Shown here in pieces: positions 1 to 7,044 of a DNA stretch of 9,048 nt. The notes below the pieces were generated by a model. It saw only the letters and a program-made list of their open reading frames with translations, was not told the origin of the DNA and made no database searches. The position numbers and the translations under genes are program-made. The stretch is from positions 1 to 9,048 of the forward strand of contig CAJYRE010000572.1 of assembly GCA_913776675.1 (NCBI GenBank), in the 5' to 3' direction. The number at the start of each line of letters is the position of its first letter. Position 1 is the stretch's first letter. The DNA is from Rhizobiaceae bacterium (GTDB lineage: Bacteria; Pseudomonadota; Alphaproteobacteria; Rhizobiales; Rhizobiaceae).

Positions 1-1642
1 GACGCGGACCAATCTCGACAATCTCGCCCAGATACATCACGGCAACCCGGTGGCTGACCCGCTCCACCACCGCCATGTCGTGGGAGATAAACAGGTATGC
101 GAGGTTAAAACTCTGCTGCAAATCCAAAAGCAGATTGCACACCTGCGCCTTGATCGACACATCAAGCGCCGAAACGGCTTCGTCGGCCACAATGACTTTG
201 GGATCGAGCATCAGCGTGCGGGCAATGGCAACGCGCTGGCGCTGGCCACCCGAAAATTCATGGGGATAGCGGCGCATCATATCGGCGCTCAAACCGACCC
301 GCTCCAAAAGATCGGCGGCCTTCTCGCGGGCCTGCTGCTTGCTGCCCAGCTTGTGCTCCAGATAAGGCTCCATCACGGCTGCCCCCACCGACATGCGTGG
401 ATCAAGGCTGGCAAACGGATCCTGAAAAACCATCTGAATGCTGCGGCGCATCTGGCGCAACGTGCTGCTGTCGAGGTTCATAACATTATAGCCATCCAGC
501 GCAATGCTGCCACTGGTCGGCTGCACAAGGCGGGTGATAGAACGGCCCGTGGTGGATTTGCCGCAGCCCGATTCGCCCACCAGAGACAGGGTTTCACCGG
601 GGCGCAGATCAAAGCTGACATTTTCCACCGCATGCACGGCCCCGGATTTGCGCCCCAACAGACCAGAGCGAATATCAAACCGGGTTGTCAGGTTTTTCAC
701 CTCCAGAATGGGACGATTTGCGCCCACCGTGTCAGTCACTTCCTGCTCTTGCGTGATGGTATCGCCGGTCTTGATGTCGATGACCGGAAAACGCATCGGG
801 CAATCATGGCCCTTCATCGAGCCGAGCTTGGGCACCGCCGACAACAGCGCGCGCGTATACGGATGCTTGCCGCGATTGAAAATATCGTCTGTGGTGCCGC
901 TTTCGACCATTTCGCCACGGAACATCACCAGCGTGCGATCGGCAATTTCGGCCACAACACCCATATCATGGGTGATGAACAGAACCGACATGCCCTCTTC
1001 TTCCTGCAAAAGCTTGATGAGGTCGAGAATCTGGCCCTGAATGGTCACATCCAGCGCTGTGGTTGGCTCATCGGCAATCAGCAGTTTGGGCTTGGCGGCA
1101 AGCGCCATGGCAATCATCACACGCTGACGCATACCACCAGAAAACTGATGGGGGAATTCGTCAAACCGGCCCTTGGCATTGGGAATACGGACTTTTTCCA
1201 GCAGGCGGATCACTTCGGCTTTCGCCTCAGCCTTGGAAATATCCTGATGGCACAGGATAGCCTCGGCAATCTGCTTTCCAATCGGAAAGATCGGATTGAG
1301 ACTGGTCATCGGCTCCTGAAAAATCATCGACACGTCTTTGCCGCGCACCTGACGCATCTGCTCAGGCTCCAGCGTCAGCAATTCGCGGCCATTCAGCTTG
1401 ATGCTGCCTTCAATCCGGCTGAAATTCTTCTGCAACAATTGCATGATGGAGAGCGAGGTAACACTCTTGCCAGAGCCGGACTCGCCCACAATCGCCACCG
1501 TTTCACGCGGTGCGACATCAAAACTCATATCACGGACAACGGTCTTCCAACCATCGCCAACCCGGAACGATGTTGTCAGATTGCGAACCGAAAGAACGGG
1601 CGCAGCCCCCTGCCCGGTACCCTGCGTTTTGTCTTCAGCCAT
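1..1642 (-). CDS. Peptide ABC transporter, fused double ATP-binding subunit (partial, C-terminal end outside window)
   Basis: Cytoplasmic ATPase of a dipeptide/oligopeptide importer with both nucleotide-binding domains in one chain (DppD-DppF or GsiA-like layout). The visible 547 residues read from an ATG at 1640-1642, preceded by a GAGGGG ribosome site about a dozen bases upstream. First domain: Walker A GESGSGKS 53-60, Q-loop Gln109, signature SGGMRQR from 168, Walker B with Asp191-Glu192, H-loop His225, then an oligopeptide-type HPYT motif at 260-263. Second domain: Walker A GESGCGKS 356-363, signature SGGQ 464-467, Walker B DEAVSALD 487-494, H-loop His521. All catalytic motifs look intact in both halves. 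The reading frame is cut at base 1, so the final C-terminal part is missing; family length suggests some tens of residues more. It most likely powers the two permeases encoded on the plus strand, since no other ATPase is present. Ligand unknown. Confidence 0.93.
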   Translation of the reverse strand, partial: MAEDKTQGTGQGAAPVLSVRNLTTSFRVGDGWKTVVRDMSFDVAPRETVAIVGESGSGKSVTSLSIMQLLQKNFSRIEGSIKLNGRELLTLEPEQMRQVRGKDVSMIFQEPMTSLNPIFPIGKQIAEAILCHQDISKAEAKAEVIRLLEKVRIPNAKGRFDEFPHQFSGGMRQRVMIAMALAAKPKLLIADEPTTALDVTIQGQILDLIKLLQEEEGMSVLFITHDMGVVAEIADRTLVMFRGEMVESGTTDDIFNRGKHPYTRALLSAVPKLGSMKGHDCPMRFPVIDIKTGDTITQEQEVTDTVGANRPILEVKNLTTRFDIRSGLLGRKSGAVHAVENVSFDLRPGETLSLVGESGCGKSTTGRSITRLVQPTSGSIALDGYNVMNLDSSTLRQMRRSIQMVFQDPFASLDPRMSVGAAVMEPYLEHKLGSKQQAREKAADLLERVGLSADMMRRYPHEFSGGQRQRVAIARTLMLDPKVIVADEAVSALDVSIKAQVCNLLLDLQQSFNLAYLFISHDMAVVERVSHRVAVMYLGEIVEIGPR

Positions 1643-1666
1643 CGGCTGTTATTCCCCTCAAATGCC

Positions 1667-1691
1667 GATGCTCCGGCCATGCCGAAGCATC
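1667..1691 (-). other. Intercistronic stem-loop between amidohydrolase and ATPase genes
   Basis: An 11-base-pair inverted repeat with a three-base loop lies in the 68-base gap between the two minus-strand genes. Arms are 1667-1677 and 1681-1691. Read as minus-strand RNA, the single imperfect position becomes a G-U wobble, so the whole stem pairs, but no T-run follows. Read on the plus strand, the same position is a C-A mismatch and CTTTT follows. It could be an mRNA processing or stability element inside a two-gene transcript, or a weak terminator for antisense transcripts. The structure is seen directly; its role is inference. Confidence 0.5.
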
Positions 1692-1710
1692 TTTTATGGT
1701 CTCAAGCCCA

Positions 1711-2874
1711 TCAGGCCGCCAGGCCTGTTTCCGCCAAAGTCACCCAATAGCTGATGCCATAGGGAATGACCTCATCATTAAAATCATAGGCCGGGTGATG
1801 CAGCCCTGCCGTATCACCAACGCCCAGAAAGATGAAGGCACCCGGACGGCTTTCCAGCATGTAGGAAAAATCCTCTGCGCCCATTTTCGGCGCAGCATTG
1901 GTCTCAACCCGCTGTTCACCCGACACCTTGCTGGCCACAGAAATCGCAAAATCCGTCTGATTGTCGTGGTTGAATGTCACCGGATAACCGCGATGATAGG
2001 TGACGTCCGCAACGGCACCATGGGCGCTTGCCGTGGCTGTTGCCACTTCGCTCAAACGCTTCTCGGCAAAATCACGCATTTCCGGCAGCAGTGTGCGCAC
2101 GGTTCCGGTCAGCGTCACATCCATGGGAATGACATTATACGCATCACCGCCATGGGTGGTGGTGACCGAAATCACCAGAGATTCCAACGGGTCAGTGCCG
2201 CGCGACACAATCGATTGCAAAGCCAGAATGATATGGGCCGACACCACCACCGGATCAACAGAGTGATGCGGGGCTGCCGCGTGGCTGCCCTTGCCCTTGA
2301 CAACAATCTCGAACGTATCGGAGGCCGCCATGGTGGAACCCTTGCGGGTGGAGAAATTTCCAAGCGGCACGCCGGGTGAATTGTGCATGCCATAGACTTC
2401 AGCAATGCCGAATTTTTCCATCATGCCGTCCTGAACCATGGCAAGACCGCCACCGCCGCCCTCTTCCGCAGGCTGGAAAATCACGGCAACAGAACCGGTA
2501 AAATTGCGGGTTTCGGCCAGATATTTGGCCGCACCCAGCAGCATGGCCGTATGGCCATCGTGGCCGCAGGCATGCATCTTGCCGGGAACCTTGGATGCCC
2601 ATTCAGCACCCGTGATTTCATTGATCGGCAGCGCATCCATATCCGCACGCAGACCAATGGTTTTGCCTTCGCCCCGGCTGCCCTTGATGATACCGACAAC
2701 ACCCGTGCGGCCAATACCCGTTTCAACCGTATCGCAGCCAAATTCCTTGAGCTTTTCTGCCACAAAAGCGGCCGTCTGGTGAACATCAAACAGCAGTTCC
2801 GGATTCTGGTGCAAATGCCGACGCCAGCCGGTCACTTCTTCCTGCAATTCACTGGCGCGGTTCAAAATAGGCAT
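1711..2874 (-). CDS. M20D family amidohydrolase (hippurate hydrolase / N-acyl amino acid amidohydrolase-like)
   Basis: A 387-residue metal-dependent hydrolase of the M20 family, subfamily M20D (HipO, N-acyl-L-amino acid amidohydrolases, plant IAA-amino acid hydrolases). Members cleave amide bonds of N-acylated amino acids or related conjugates. Family motifs occur in order: HQNPELLFD near 22-30, GLRADMDALPI 74-84, HACGHDGHT 101-109, QPAEEGG 134-140, GMHN 162-165, MGAEDFSYML 331-340, HHPAYDF 359-365. By comparison with the family, the two-metal ligands would be Cys103, His105, Glu138, His164 and His360, with Glu137 as catalytic base; all are present. There is no signal peptide, so it should be cytoplasmic. 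The ATG at 2872-2874 follows an AGAGG ribosome site six bases upstream. Length is normal for the family. It lies upstream of, and in line with, the transporter ATPase, which suggests a role on the imported substrate; the exact substrate is not predictable here. Confidence 0.92.
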   Translation of the reverse strand: MPILNRASELQEEVTGWRRHLHQNPELLFDVHQTAAFVAEKLKEFGCDTVETGIGRTGVVGIIKGSRGEGKTIGLRADMDALPINEITGAEWASKVPGKMHACGHDGHTAMLLGAAKYLAETRNFTGSVAVIFQPAEEGGGGGLAMVQDGMMEKFGIAEVYGMHNSPGVPLGNFSTRKGSTMAASDTFEIVVKGKGSHAAAPHHSVDPVVVSAHIILALQSIVSRGTDPLESLVISVTTTHGGDAYNVIPMDVTLTGTVRTLLPEMRDFAEKRLSEVATATASAHGAVADVTYHRGYPVTFNHDNQTDFAISVASKVSGEQRVETNAAPKMGAEDFSYMLESRPGAFIFLGVGDTAGLHHPAYDFNDEVIPYGISYWVTLAETGLAA

Positions 2875-3127
2875 GAATAACCTCTGCTAATGCTGTTCCT
2901 ATGGATTTTCAGTGGCATACTGCTCACCAAAATCCGGCTTTGGCAAGCGTGAAATCAATCAATTGAACAAAAAATAGCCCCTTTGAGTATGGGTTCATTT
3001 TTTAAGCAGCGCATAGCTTACCCCACAACGATCATACCTTGCAGCATGACAGGCTTGCATCTTTTGCGACATTGACTCCAGCAAACTACATGCGAAACCT
3101 GCATCACAAAACCATGATGAGGACAGA
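2875..3127. promoter_or_regulatory. Divergent intergenic region between amidohydrolase and first binding-protein gene
   Basis: A 253-base non-coding, AT-richer spacer separates the two divergent genes, so promoters for both should lie here. I see no convincing small ORF. Toward the plus-strand gene, TTGAAC at 2963-2968 with GAGTAT at 2985-2990 (16-base spacer) is a weak promoter candidate, and TTGACT at 3072-3077 has a good -35 but no good -10. Toward the minus-strand gene, TTGCCA and CAGTAT 18 bases apart are a weak candidate. A small dyad TAAGC-N8-GCTTA sits at 3003-3020 and could be a regulator site. A GAGG ribosome site at 3119-3122 precedes the ATG at 3128. No site is strong enough to be certain. 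Confidence 0.5.
2963..2985 (+). repeat. Upstream motif, copy 1 (shared with the second binding-protein gene)
   Basis: The 13 bases TTGAACAAAAAAT (2963-2975) are identical to 4970-4982 upstream of the second binding-protein gene. In both places the motif is followed by AGCC and then CTTTG after a short gap. It lies 165 bases before the SBP1 start. It may be a promoter -35 with an A-tract, or an operator kept after duplication. Identity is seen directly; function is inference. Confidence 0.5.
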
Positions 3128-4843
3128 ATGAAAAGCATACTCCCCTTGAAAGCCCTTTTGACAGGCTCCGCAATGACACTTCTTCTGTGCGCGAGCCCCG
3201 CTCTGGCAGGCCGCGGAACGGATGGTGATGTCAAAATCCTGTTCTGGCAAGCCGTATCAAGCCTGAACCCTTATCTTTCAGGCGGCAGCAAGGAAGTTTA
3301 TGCTGCATCCATGGTCATCGAGCCGCTGGCGGGCTTTGATGAAAACGGCAATCTAATTCCCCGCCTTGTCTCCGCCATTCCCACCATTGAGAATGGCGGC
3401 GTGTCCAAGGATATGACCTCGATTACGTGGAAACTGAAGCCGGGCATCACCTGGTCCGATGGCACACCCGTGACCGCAGATGATGTGATTTTCACCTGGC
3501 AATATTGCATGGCACCGGGCGGCGGCTGCGCCGAGCGCGCCAAATTTGATGGCATTTCCACCATCACTGCCCCGGATGCGCAGACTGTGAAAATCACCTT
3601 CGACAGCCCGCGCCCCTATCCATACACCGCCTTTGTCGGTGCCTTGGCACCTGTTTTGCAAAAAGCCCAGTTCAAGGATTGCATGGGCGCACTGGCGGCC
3701 CAATGCACCAGCGCCAATTTTGGCCCGATCGGCACTGGCCCGTTTGTGGTTAAAGACTTCAAGGCCACTGACGTCATCACCTTCACGGCCAATCCGCATT
3801 ATCGGGATCCAGCCAAACCAGCCTTCGCCTCTGTAACCCTGAAAGGCGGCGGCGATGCTCTTTCGGCGGCCCGCGCCGTCCTGGAAACCGGGGAATATGA
3901 TTTTGCCTGGAACACGGTGATTGAGCCGGAAGTGGTGGAAGCCATGACCAGCAAAGGCAAGGGCACCATGAGTTCGGCTTTCAGCTCCACGGTGGAGCGC
4001 ATTCTTCTCAATCCTTACGCCGTCAATGCAACGCTGGGCGACAAGCGCTCCACCAAGGAAGCAGGCCCTCATCCCGCCTTGTCCGATCCGCAGGTGCGGC
4101 GTGCCCTTGCGCTGGCCATCGACCGCGATGCCATCGTGGAGGCCGGCTATGGCAAGGCCGGAACCCCCACCTGCAACATCATCCCCGCACCGGAAATTTA
4201 CGCCTCCACCGCCAAGGAATGGTGCAACAAACCGGATGTGGCCGCCGCCAATGCCATGCTGGACAAGGCTGGCTGGGTGAAAGGGGCTGATGGCATTCGC
4301 GCCAAAAATGGCGTGCGCCTGTCGTTCCTCTTCCAGACCTCCACCAATTCAGTGCGCCAGACCACCCAAACCCTGATCAAGGACATGTGGTCGCAGATTG
4401 GCGTTGAAACGGAACTGCGCAACATCAGCGCCTCGGTCTTTTTCGGTGGAGATGTCGCCAGCCCCGACACCTATCAAAAATTTTATGCGGATGTGGAAAT
4501 GTTCGCCAGCGGCTTTGAAAGCACCGATCCTGAAAAATTCATGACCGATTTCAAGTGCGACAAGATTCCAACCCCACAAAACAACTGGCAAGGCCAGAAC
4601 AGCCCGCGCTATTGCAGCCCGGATTACGACGCTCTGGTGGGCAAGCTGCGCACAACTGCAGGGCTTGAAAACCGCGCCGCCATCATTCGCACCCTCAACG
4701 ACATGATCGTCAATGATGGCCTGGTGATTCCGCTGGTCAACCGTGGCGAACCGTCCGCCATCTCCAACACACTGAAAGATGCAAAGCTCAACCCTTGGGA
4801 TTCACAGTTGTGGAATGTTGCAGACTGGAGCAGAGCGAAGTAA
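3128..4843 (+). CDS. Peptide ABC transporter periplasmic solute-binding protein, paralogue 1 (SBP family 5)
   Basis: A 571-residue extracytoplasmic binding protein of the SBP_bac_5 family (DppA/OppA, cluster C), which captures peptides or similar ligands and delivers them to the permeases. A signal peptide spans roughly residues 1-27 with an Ala-Leu-Ala cleavage site before Gly28. Family landmarks include ITWKLKPGITWSDGTPVT near 99-116, DDVIFTW 118-124, GPIGTGPF 199-206 and RALALAIDRDAIV 325-337. The mature chain has eight cysteines (127, 134, 185, 193, 349, 366, 477, 496), all matched in the next gene. A GAGG ribosome site precedes the ATG. It is about two thirds identical to the following paralogue, but uses AAA for about half its lysines, unlike that gene. 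It stands 342 bases upstream of SBP2, with a stem-loop after its stop, so it may be transcribed on its own. The ligand may differ from that of SBP2; this cannot be judged from sequence. Confidence 0.94.
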   Translation: MKSILPLKALLTGSAMTLLLCASPALAGRGTDGDVKILFWQAVSSLNPYLSGGSKEVYAASMVIEPLAGFDENGNLIPRLVSAIPTIENGGVSKDMTSITWKLKPGITWSDGTPVTADDVIFTWQYCMAPGGGCAERAKFDGISTITAPDAQTVKITFDSPRPYPYTAFVGALAPVLQKAQFKDCMGALAAQCTSANFGPIGTGPFVVKDFKATDVITFTANPHYRDPAKPAFASVTLKGGGDALSAARAVLETGEYDFAWNTVIEPEVVEAMTSKGKGTMSSAFSSTVERILLNPYAVNATLGDKRSTKEAGPHPALSDPQVRRALALAIDRDAIVEAGYGKAGTPTCNIIPAPEIYASTAKEWCNKPDVAAANAMLDKAGWVKGADGIRAKNGVRLSFLFQTSTNSVRQTTQTLIKDMWSQIGVETELRNISASVFFGGDVASPDTYQKFYADVEMFASGFESTDPEKFMTDFKCDKIPTPQNNWQGQNSPRYCSPDYDALVGKLRTTAGLENRAAIIRTLNDMIVNDGLVIPLVNRGEPSAISNTLKDAKLNPWDSQLWNVADWSRAK

Positions 4844-4866
4844 GCTAAACACCCGATGACACAAAG

Positions 4867-4894
4867 GCCGCAGCCACCATTGAAAGGCTGCGGC
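4867..4894. terminator. Stem-loop downstream of SBP1, possible terminator or mRNA end protector
   Basis: The perfect nine-base-pair arms GCCGCAGCC (4867-4875) and GGCTGCGGC (4886-4894) flank a ten-base loop, 23 bases after the SBP1 stop codon. No T-run follows on the plus strand, so it is not a classical intrinsic terminator. It could be a factor-assisted terminator or could protect the 3' end of the SBP1 mRNA. The pairing is certain; the function is inference. Confidence 0.45.
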
Positions 4895-4969
4895 ACCCCG
4901 GCAAAGGCGCTCGCCTCATACCCTTAATCGGTCTCCCTGCATGCGCTTTTATACCAAGGCATTTTCCAC

Positions 4970-4997
4970 TTGAACAAAAAATGAGCCTGTGCTTTGT
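4970..4997 (+). repeat. Upstream motif, copy 2 (shared with the first binding-protein gene)
   Basis: TTGAACAAAAAAT at 4970-4982 repeats exactly the bases at 2963-2975, then continues with GAGCC and CTTTGTT in the same order as copy 1 with small gaps. It lies 216 bases upstream of the SBP2 ATG. It is probably a remnant of a duplicated promoter or operator, or a conserved site for a shared regulator. Confidence 0.5.
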
Positions 4998-5167
4998 TAG
5001 CGTAAATTTTGGGCAGGTCGCTGAATTTTGAAGGATCAAACCTTCATTGCGCATTCGACAAAGCAAAACAAGAACCATCGGTAACGATGATCATGATTGC
5101 TGGCTACAAAAAAATAAAACTGCGGCACGGTCAGCATTGAGCGACCGAAAAACATGCCGTGACATGC

Positions 5168-5177
5168 AAGGAAGGGG
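5168..5177 (+). promoter_or_regulatory. Ribosome binding site that sets the SBP2 start
   Basis: AAGGAAGGGG lies eight bases before the ATG at 5186. This purine-rich site favours that ATG over the in-frame GTG at 5159. The ATG start also gives a clean signal peptide, whereas the GTG start would add nine mostly polar residues in front of it. Confidence 0.8.
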
Positions 5178-5185
5178 ATATAACC

Positions 5186-6898
5186 ATGCATCATCATATT
5201 CAGCGTATTCTTGCGGCTTCCGTCGCCTCACTGGTGCTGATGAGCGCGCCCGCCATGGCGCAACGCGGTGCTGATGGCAATTTGAAAATGCTGTTCTGGC
5301 AGGCCGTTTCCACACTCAACCCCTATCTCTCTGGCGGCACCAAGGAAGGCTACAGCTCGTCTATCGTGCTGGAGCCTCTGGCCGGCTTTGATGAAAAGGG
5401 CAACATCATTCCAAAGCTGGTGGAATCGATCCCAACCGTTGAAAACGGCGGCGTTTCGGCTGATCTGACCTCCATCACCTGGAAGCTCGCCAAGGGCATC
5501 AAGTGGTCTGATGGCACACCCGTAACCCCGAACGACGTGATCTTCACCTGGAAATATTGCACGGCACCGGGTGGTGGTTGCGCGCAGGCCGCCAAGTTTG
5601 AAGGCGTGAAAAACGTTGAAGCTGTTGGCACAGATAGCGTCAAGGTCACCTTCGCAGCGCCAAAGCCTTATCCTTACAGCGCCTTTGTTGGCTATCAGTC
5701 TCCCGTCATTCAAGAAGCCCAGTTCAAGGATTGCCTTGGTCCGAAGGCTCCGGAATGCACCGCAGCAAACTTTGGTCCCATTGGCACAGGCCCGTTCAAG
5801 GTCAAGGAATTCAAGCCAAACGACACCATCACCTTCGTTGCCAACGAAAACTACCGTGACGCCTCCAAGCCTGCCTTTGCGACACTGACGCTCAAGGGCG
5901 GCGGTGACGCGCTCTCGGCAGCCCGCGCCGTTTTGGAAACCGGCGAATATGACTACGCCTGGAACATGCAAGTTGAGCCGGAAGTGCTCTCCACCATGGA
6001 AGCCGCAGGCAAGGGCAAGATCATCACCGCTTTTGGCAGCCAGGTTGAGCGTATCGACCTCAACCACTATGCCGTTGACCCATCCCTGGGTGACAAGCGC
6101 TCCACCAAGGACGCGGGTCCGCATCCGGCTCTGTCTGATCCGGCTGTGCGCAAGGCTCTCTCCATGGCCATCGACCGCGACGTCATCGTTGAAGCTGGCT
6201 ATGGTCTGGCTGGCAAGCCCACCTGCAACATCATTCCCGGCCCGGACGCCTATGTCTCCACCAAGAATGATAGCTGGTGCCTGAAGCAGGATCTGGCCGG
6301 AGCCAACAAGCTGCTGGATGACGCAGGCTGGAAGAAAGGTGCTGACGGTATTCGCGCCAAGAATGGCGTGAAGCTGAACTTCCTGTATCAGACGTCTACC
6401 AACTCGGTTCGTCAGGGCACACAGGCGCTGGTCAAGGATATGTGGCAGCAGATCGGCGTGAATGTTGAGCTGCGCAATGTGGCCGCATCGGTGTTCTTCG
6501 GCGGCGATCCATCCAGCCCGGACACCTACCAGAAGTTCTATGCTGATGTGCAGATGTACACCAACAACTTCGACGGTACCGACCCGGAAGCCTATCTGGC
6601 GGGCTGGCGTTGCAACAAGATCCCGACTCCTCAGAATGGCTGGCAGGGCGAAAACATGCCGCGTTATTGCAATGCGGACTATGACAAGCTCTCCGTCAAG
6701 CTGTCGTCCACGGCAAAGCTGGAAGACCGCGTCGCCATCGTCAAGCAGATGAACGACCTGTTGACCGAAGAGGGCGCGCAGATTCCGCTCGTCTATCGTG
6801 GTCAGCCTTCGGCCTTCAACAACAACCTCGAAGGCATCAAGATGACCGGCTGGGACAGCGAATTGTGGAACGTCGCTGACTGGTCTCGCAAGAAGTAA
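5186..6898 (+). CDS. Peptide ABC transporter periplasmic solute-binding protein, paralogue 2 (SBP family 5)
   Basis: A 570-residue SBP_bac_5 (DppA/OppA, cluster C) binding protein, paralogous to the preceding gene. The chosen ATG gives a signal peptide of about 25 residues ending Ala-Met-Ala before Gln26; an in-frame GTG 27 bases earlier lacks a good ribosome site. Landmarks match SBP1: WSDGTPVT, DVIFTWKYC, GPIGTGPF, GDALSAARAVLETGEYD, MAIDRDVIVEAGYG and SVFFGGD. Eight mature cysteines (125, 132, 183, 191, 347, 365, 476, 495) align one-to-one with those of SBP1. The first quarter of the mature chain is about 75% identical to SBP1, and the rest is somewhat lower. Lysine is nearly always AAG (about four AAA by hand count), a codon bias typical of high expression. 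It is directly upstream of both permease genes, so it is the likelier main binding protein of this importer. Ligand unknown, peptide-like by family. Confidence 0.94.
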   Translation: MHHHIQRILAASVASLVLMSAPAMAQRGADGNLKMLFWQAVSTLNPYLSGGTKEGYSSSIVLEPLAGFDEKGNIIPKLVESIPTVENGGVSADLTSITWKLAKGIKWSDGTPVTPNDVIFTWKYCTAPGGGCAQAAKFEGVKNVEAVGTDSVKVTFAAPKPYPYSAFVGYQSPVIQEAQFKDCLGPKAPECTAANFGPIGTGPFKVKEFKPNDTITFVANENYRDASKPAFATLTLKGGGDALSAARAVLETGEYDYAWNMQVEPEVLSTMEAAGKGKIITAFGSQVERIDLNHYAVDPSLGDKRSTKDAGPHPALSDPAVRKALSMAIDRDVIVEAGYGLAGKPTCNIIPGPDAYVSTKNDSWCLKQDLAGANKLLDDAGWKKGADGIRAKNGVKLNFLYQTSTNSVRQGTQALVKDMWQQIGVNVELRNVAASVFFGGDPSSPDTYQKFYADVQMYTNNFDGTDPEAYLAGWRCNKIPTPQNGWQGENMPRYCNADYDKLSVKLSSTAKLEDRVAIVKQMNDLLTEEGAQIPLVYRGQPSAFNNNLEGIKMTGWDSELWNVADWSRKK

Positions 6899-6906
6899 AG
6901 TCTTCG

Positions 6907-6940
6907 GACTGGCCCTGTTTGTGTACAGGGCCAGTCTTTT
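6907..6940 (+). terminator. Intrinsic terminator or attenuator between SBP2 and permease genes
   Basis: A perfect 12-base-pair stem (6907-6918 with 6925-6936) closes a six-base loop and runs directly into TTTT, eight bases after the SBP2 stop. This is a classical intrinsic-terminator form. Because the permeases follow in the same direction about 105 bases later with no obvious promoter of their own, partial read-through is likely, giving more binding protein than channel. That is a common arrangement in ABC importers, but here it is inferred. Confidence 0.8.
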
Positions 6941-7044
6941 CTTGCATCGTCACTGGCAGTCCGGTATCGGCCGCATCGTCAAAGCCGCTTTATACGCTTC
7001 GGACCGATCCGCTTTCTGCCTGACGCATCGGGGACAGGGAAAAA

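Larger units (their letters stand above)
4844..5185. other. Intergenic region between the two binding-protein genes
   Basis: These 342 bases contain no credible gene. From left to right they hold a strong stem-loop just after the SBP1 stop (4867-4894), the motif shared with the SBP1 upstream region (4970-4982), an AT-rich tract with an ATGATCAT palindrome near 5087-5094, an A-rich run near 5107-5119, and the SBP2 ribosome site. The length and AT content suggest that SBP2 has its own promoter. I could not pick a convincing -35/-10 pair; TTGAAC 4970-4975 followed by TTGTTA 4994-4999 is the best weak candidate. Confidence 0.6.

Noticed and set aside
50..1750. A 566-residue open frame on the plus strand across the ATPase gene
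   Set aside because: It lies wholly antisense to a clear double ATPase with all motifs, and its product is a low-complexity His/Arg/Gly/Ala-rich chain without recognisable domains. It is a codon-bias shadow.
3179..3211. Lipoprotein signal around Cys21 of SBP1
   Set aside because: The residues before the cysteine are Leu-Leu-Leu, without the small residue needed at -1, and a good Ala-Leu-Ala signal peptidase I site follows.
5159..5185. GTG at 5159 as the start of SBP2
   Set aside because: The ATG at 5186 has a strong ribosome site at the right distance and gives a normal signal peptide.
5189..5197. Three histidines at the SBP2 N-terminus as an engineered tag
   Set aside because: Only three histidines, placed in front of a normal signal peptide; this is natural variation in the positively charged end.
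5228..6124. Long minus-strand open frames inside both binding-protein genes (also 3353-4072)
   Set aside because: They are antisense to well-supported SBP genes, matched in the same place in both paralogues because the codons are similar, and have no ribosome site or domain. They are shadows.
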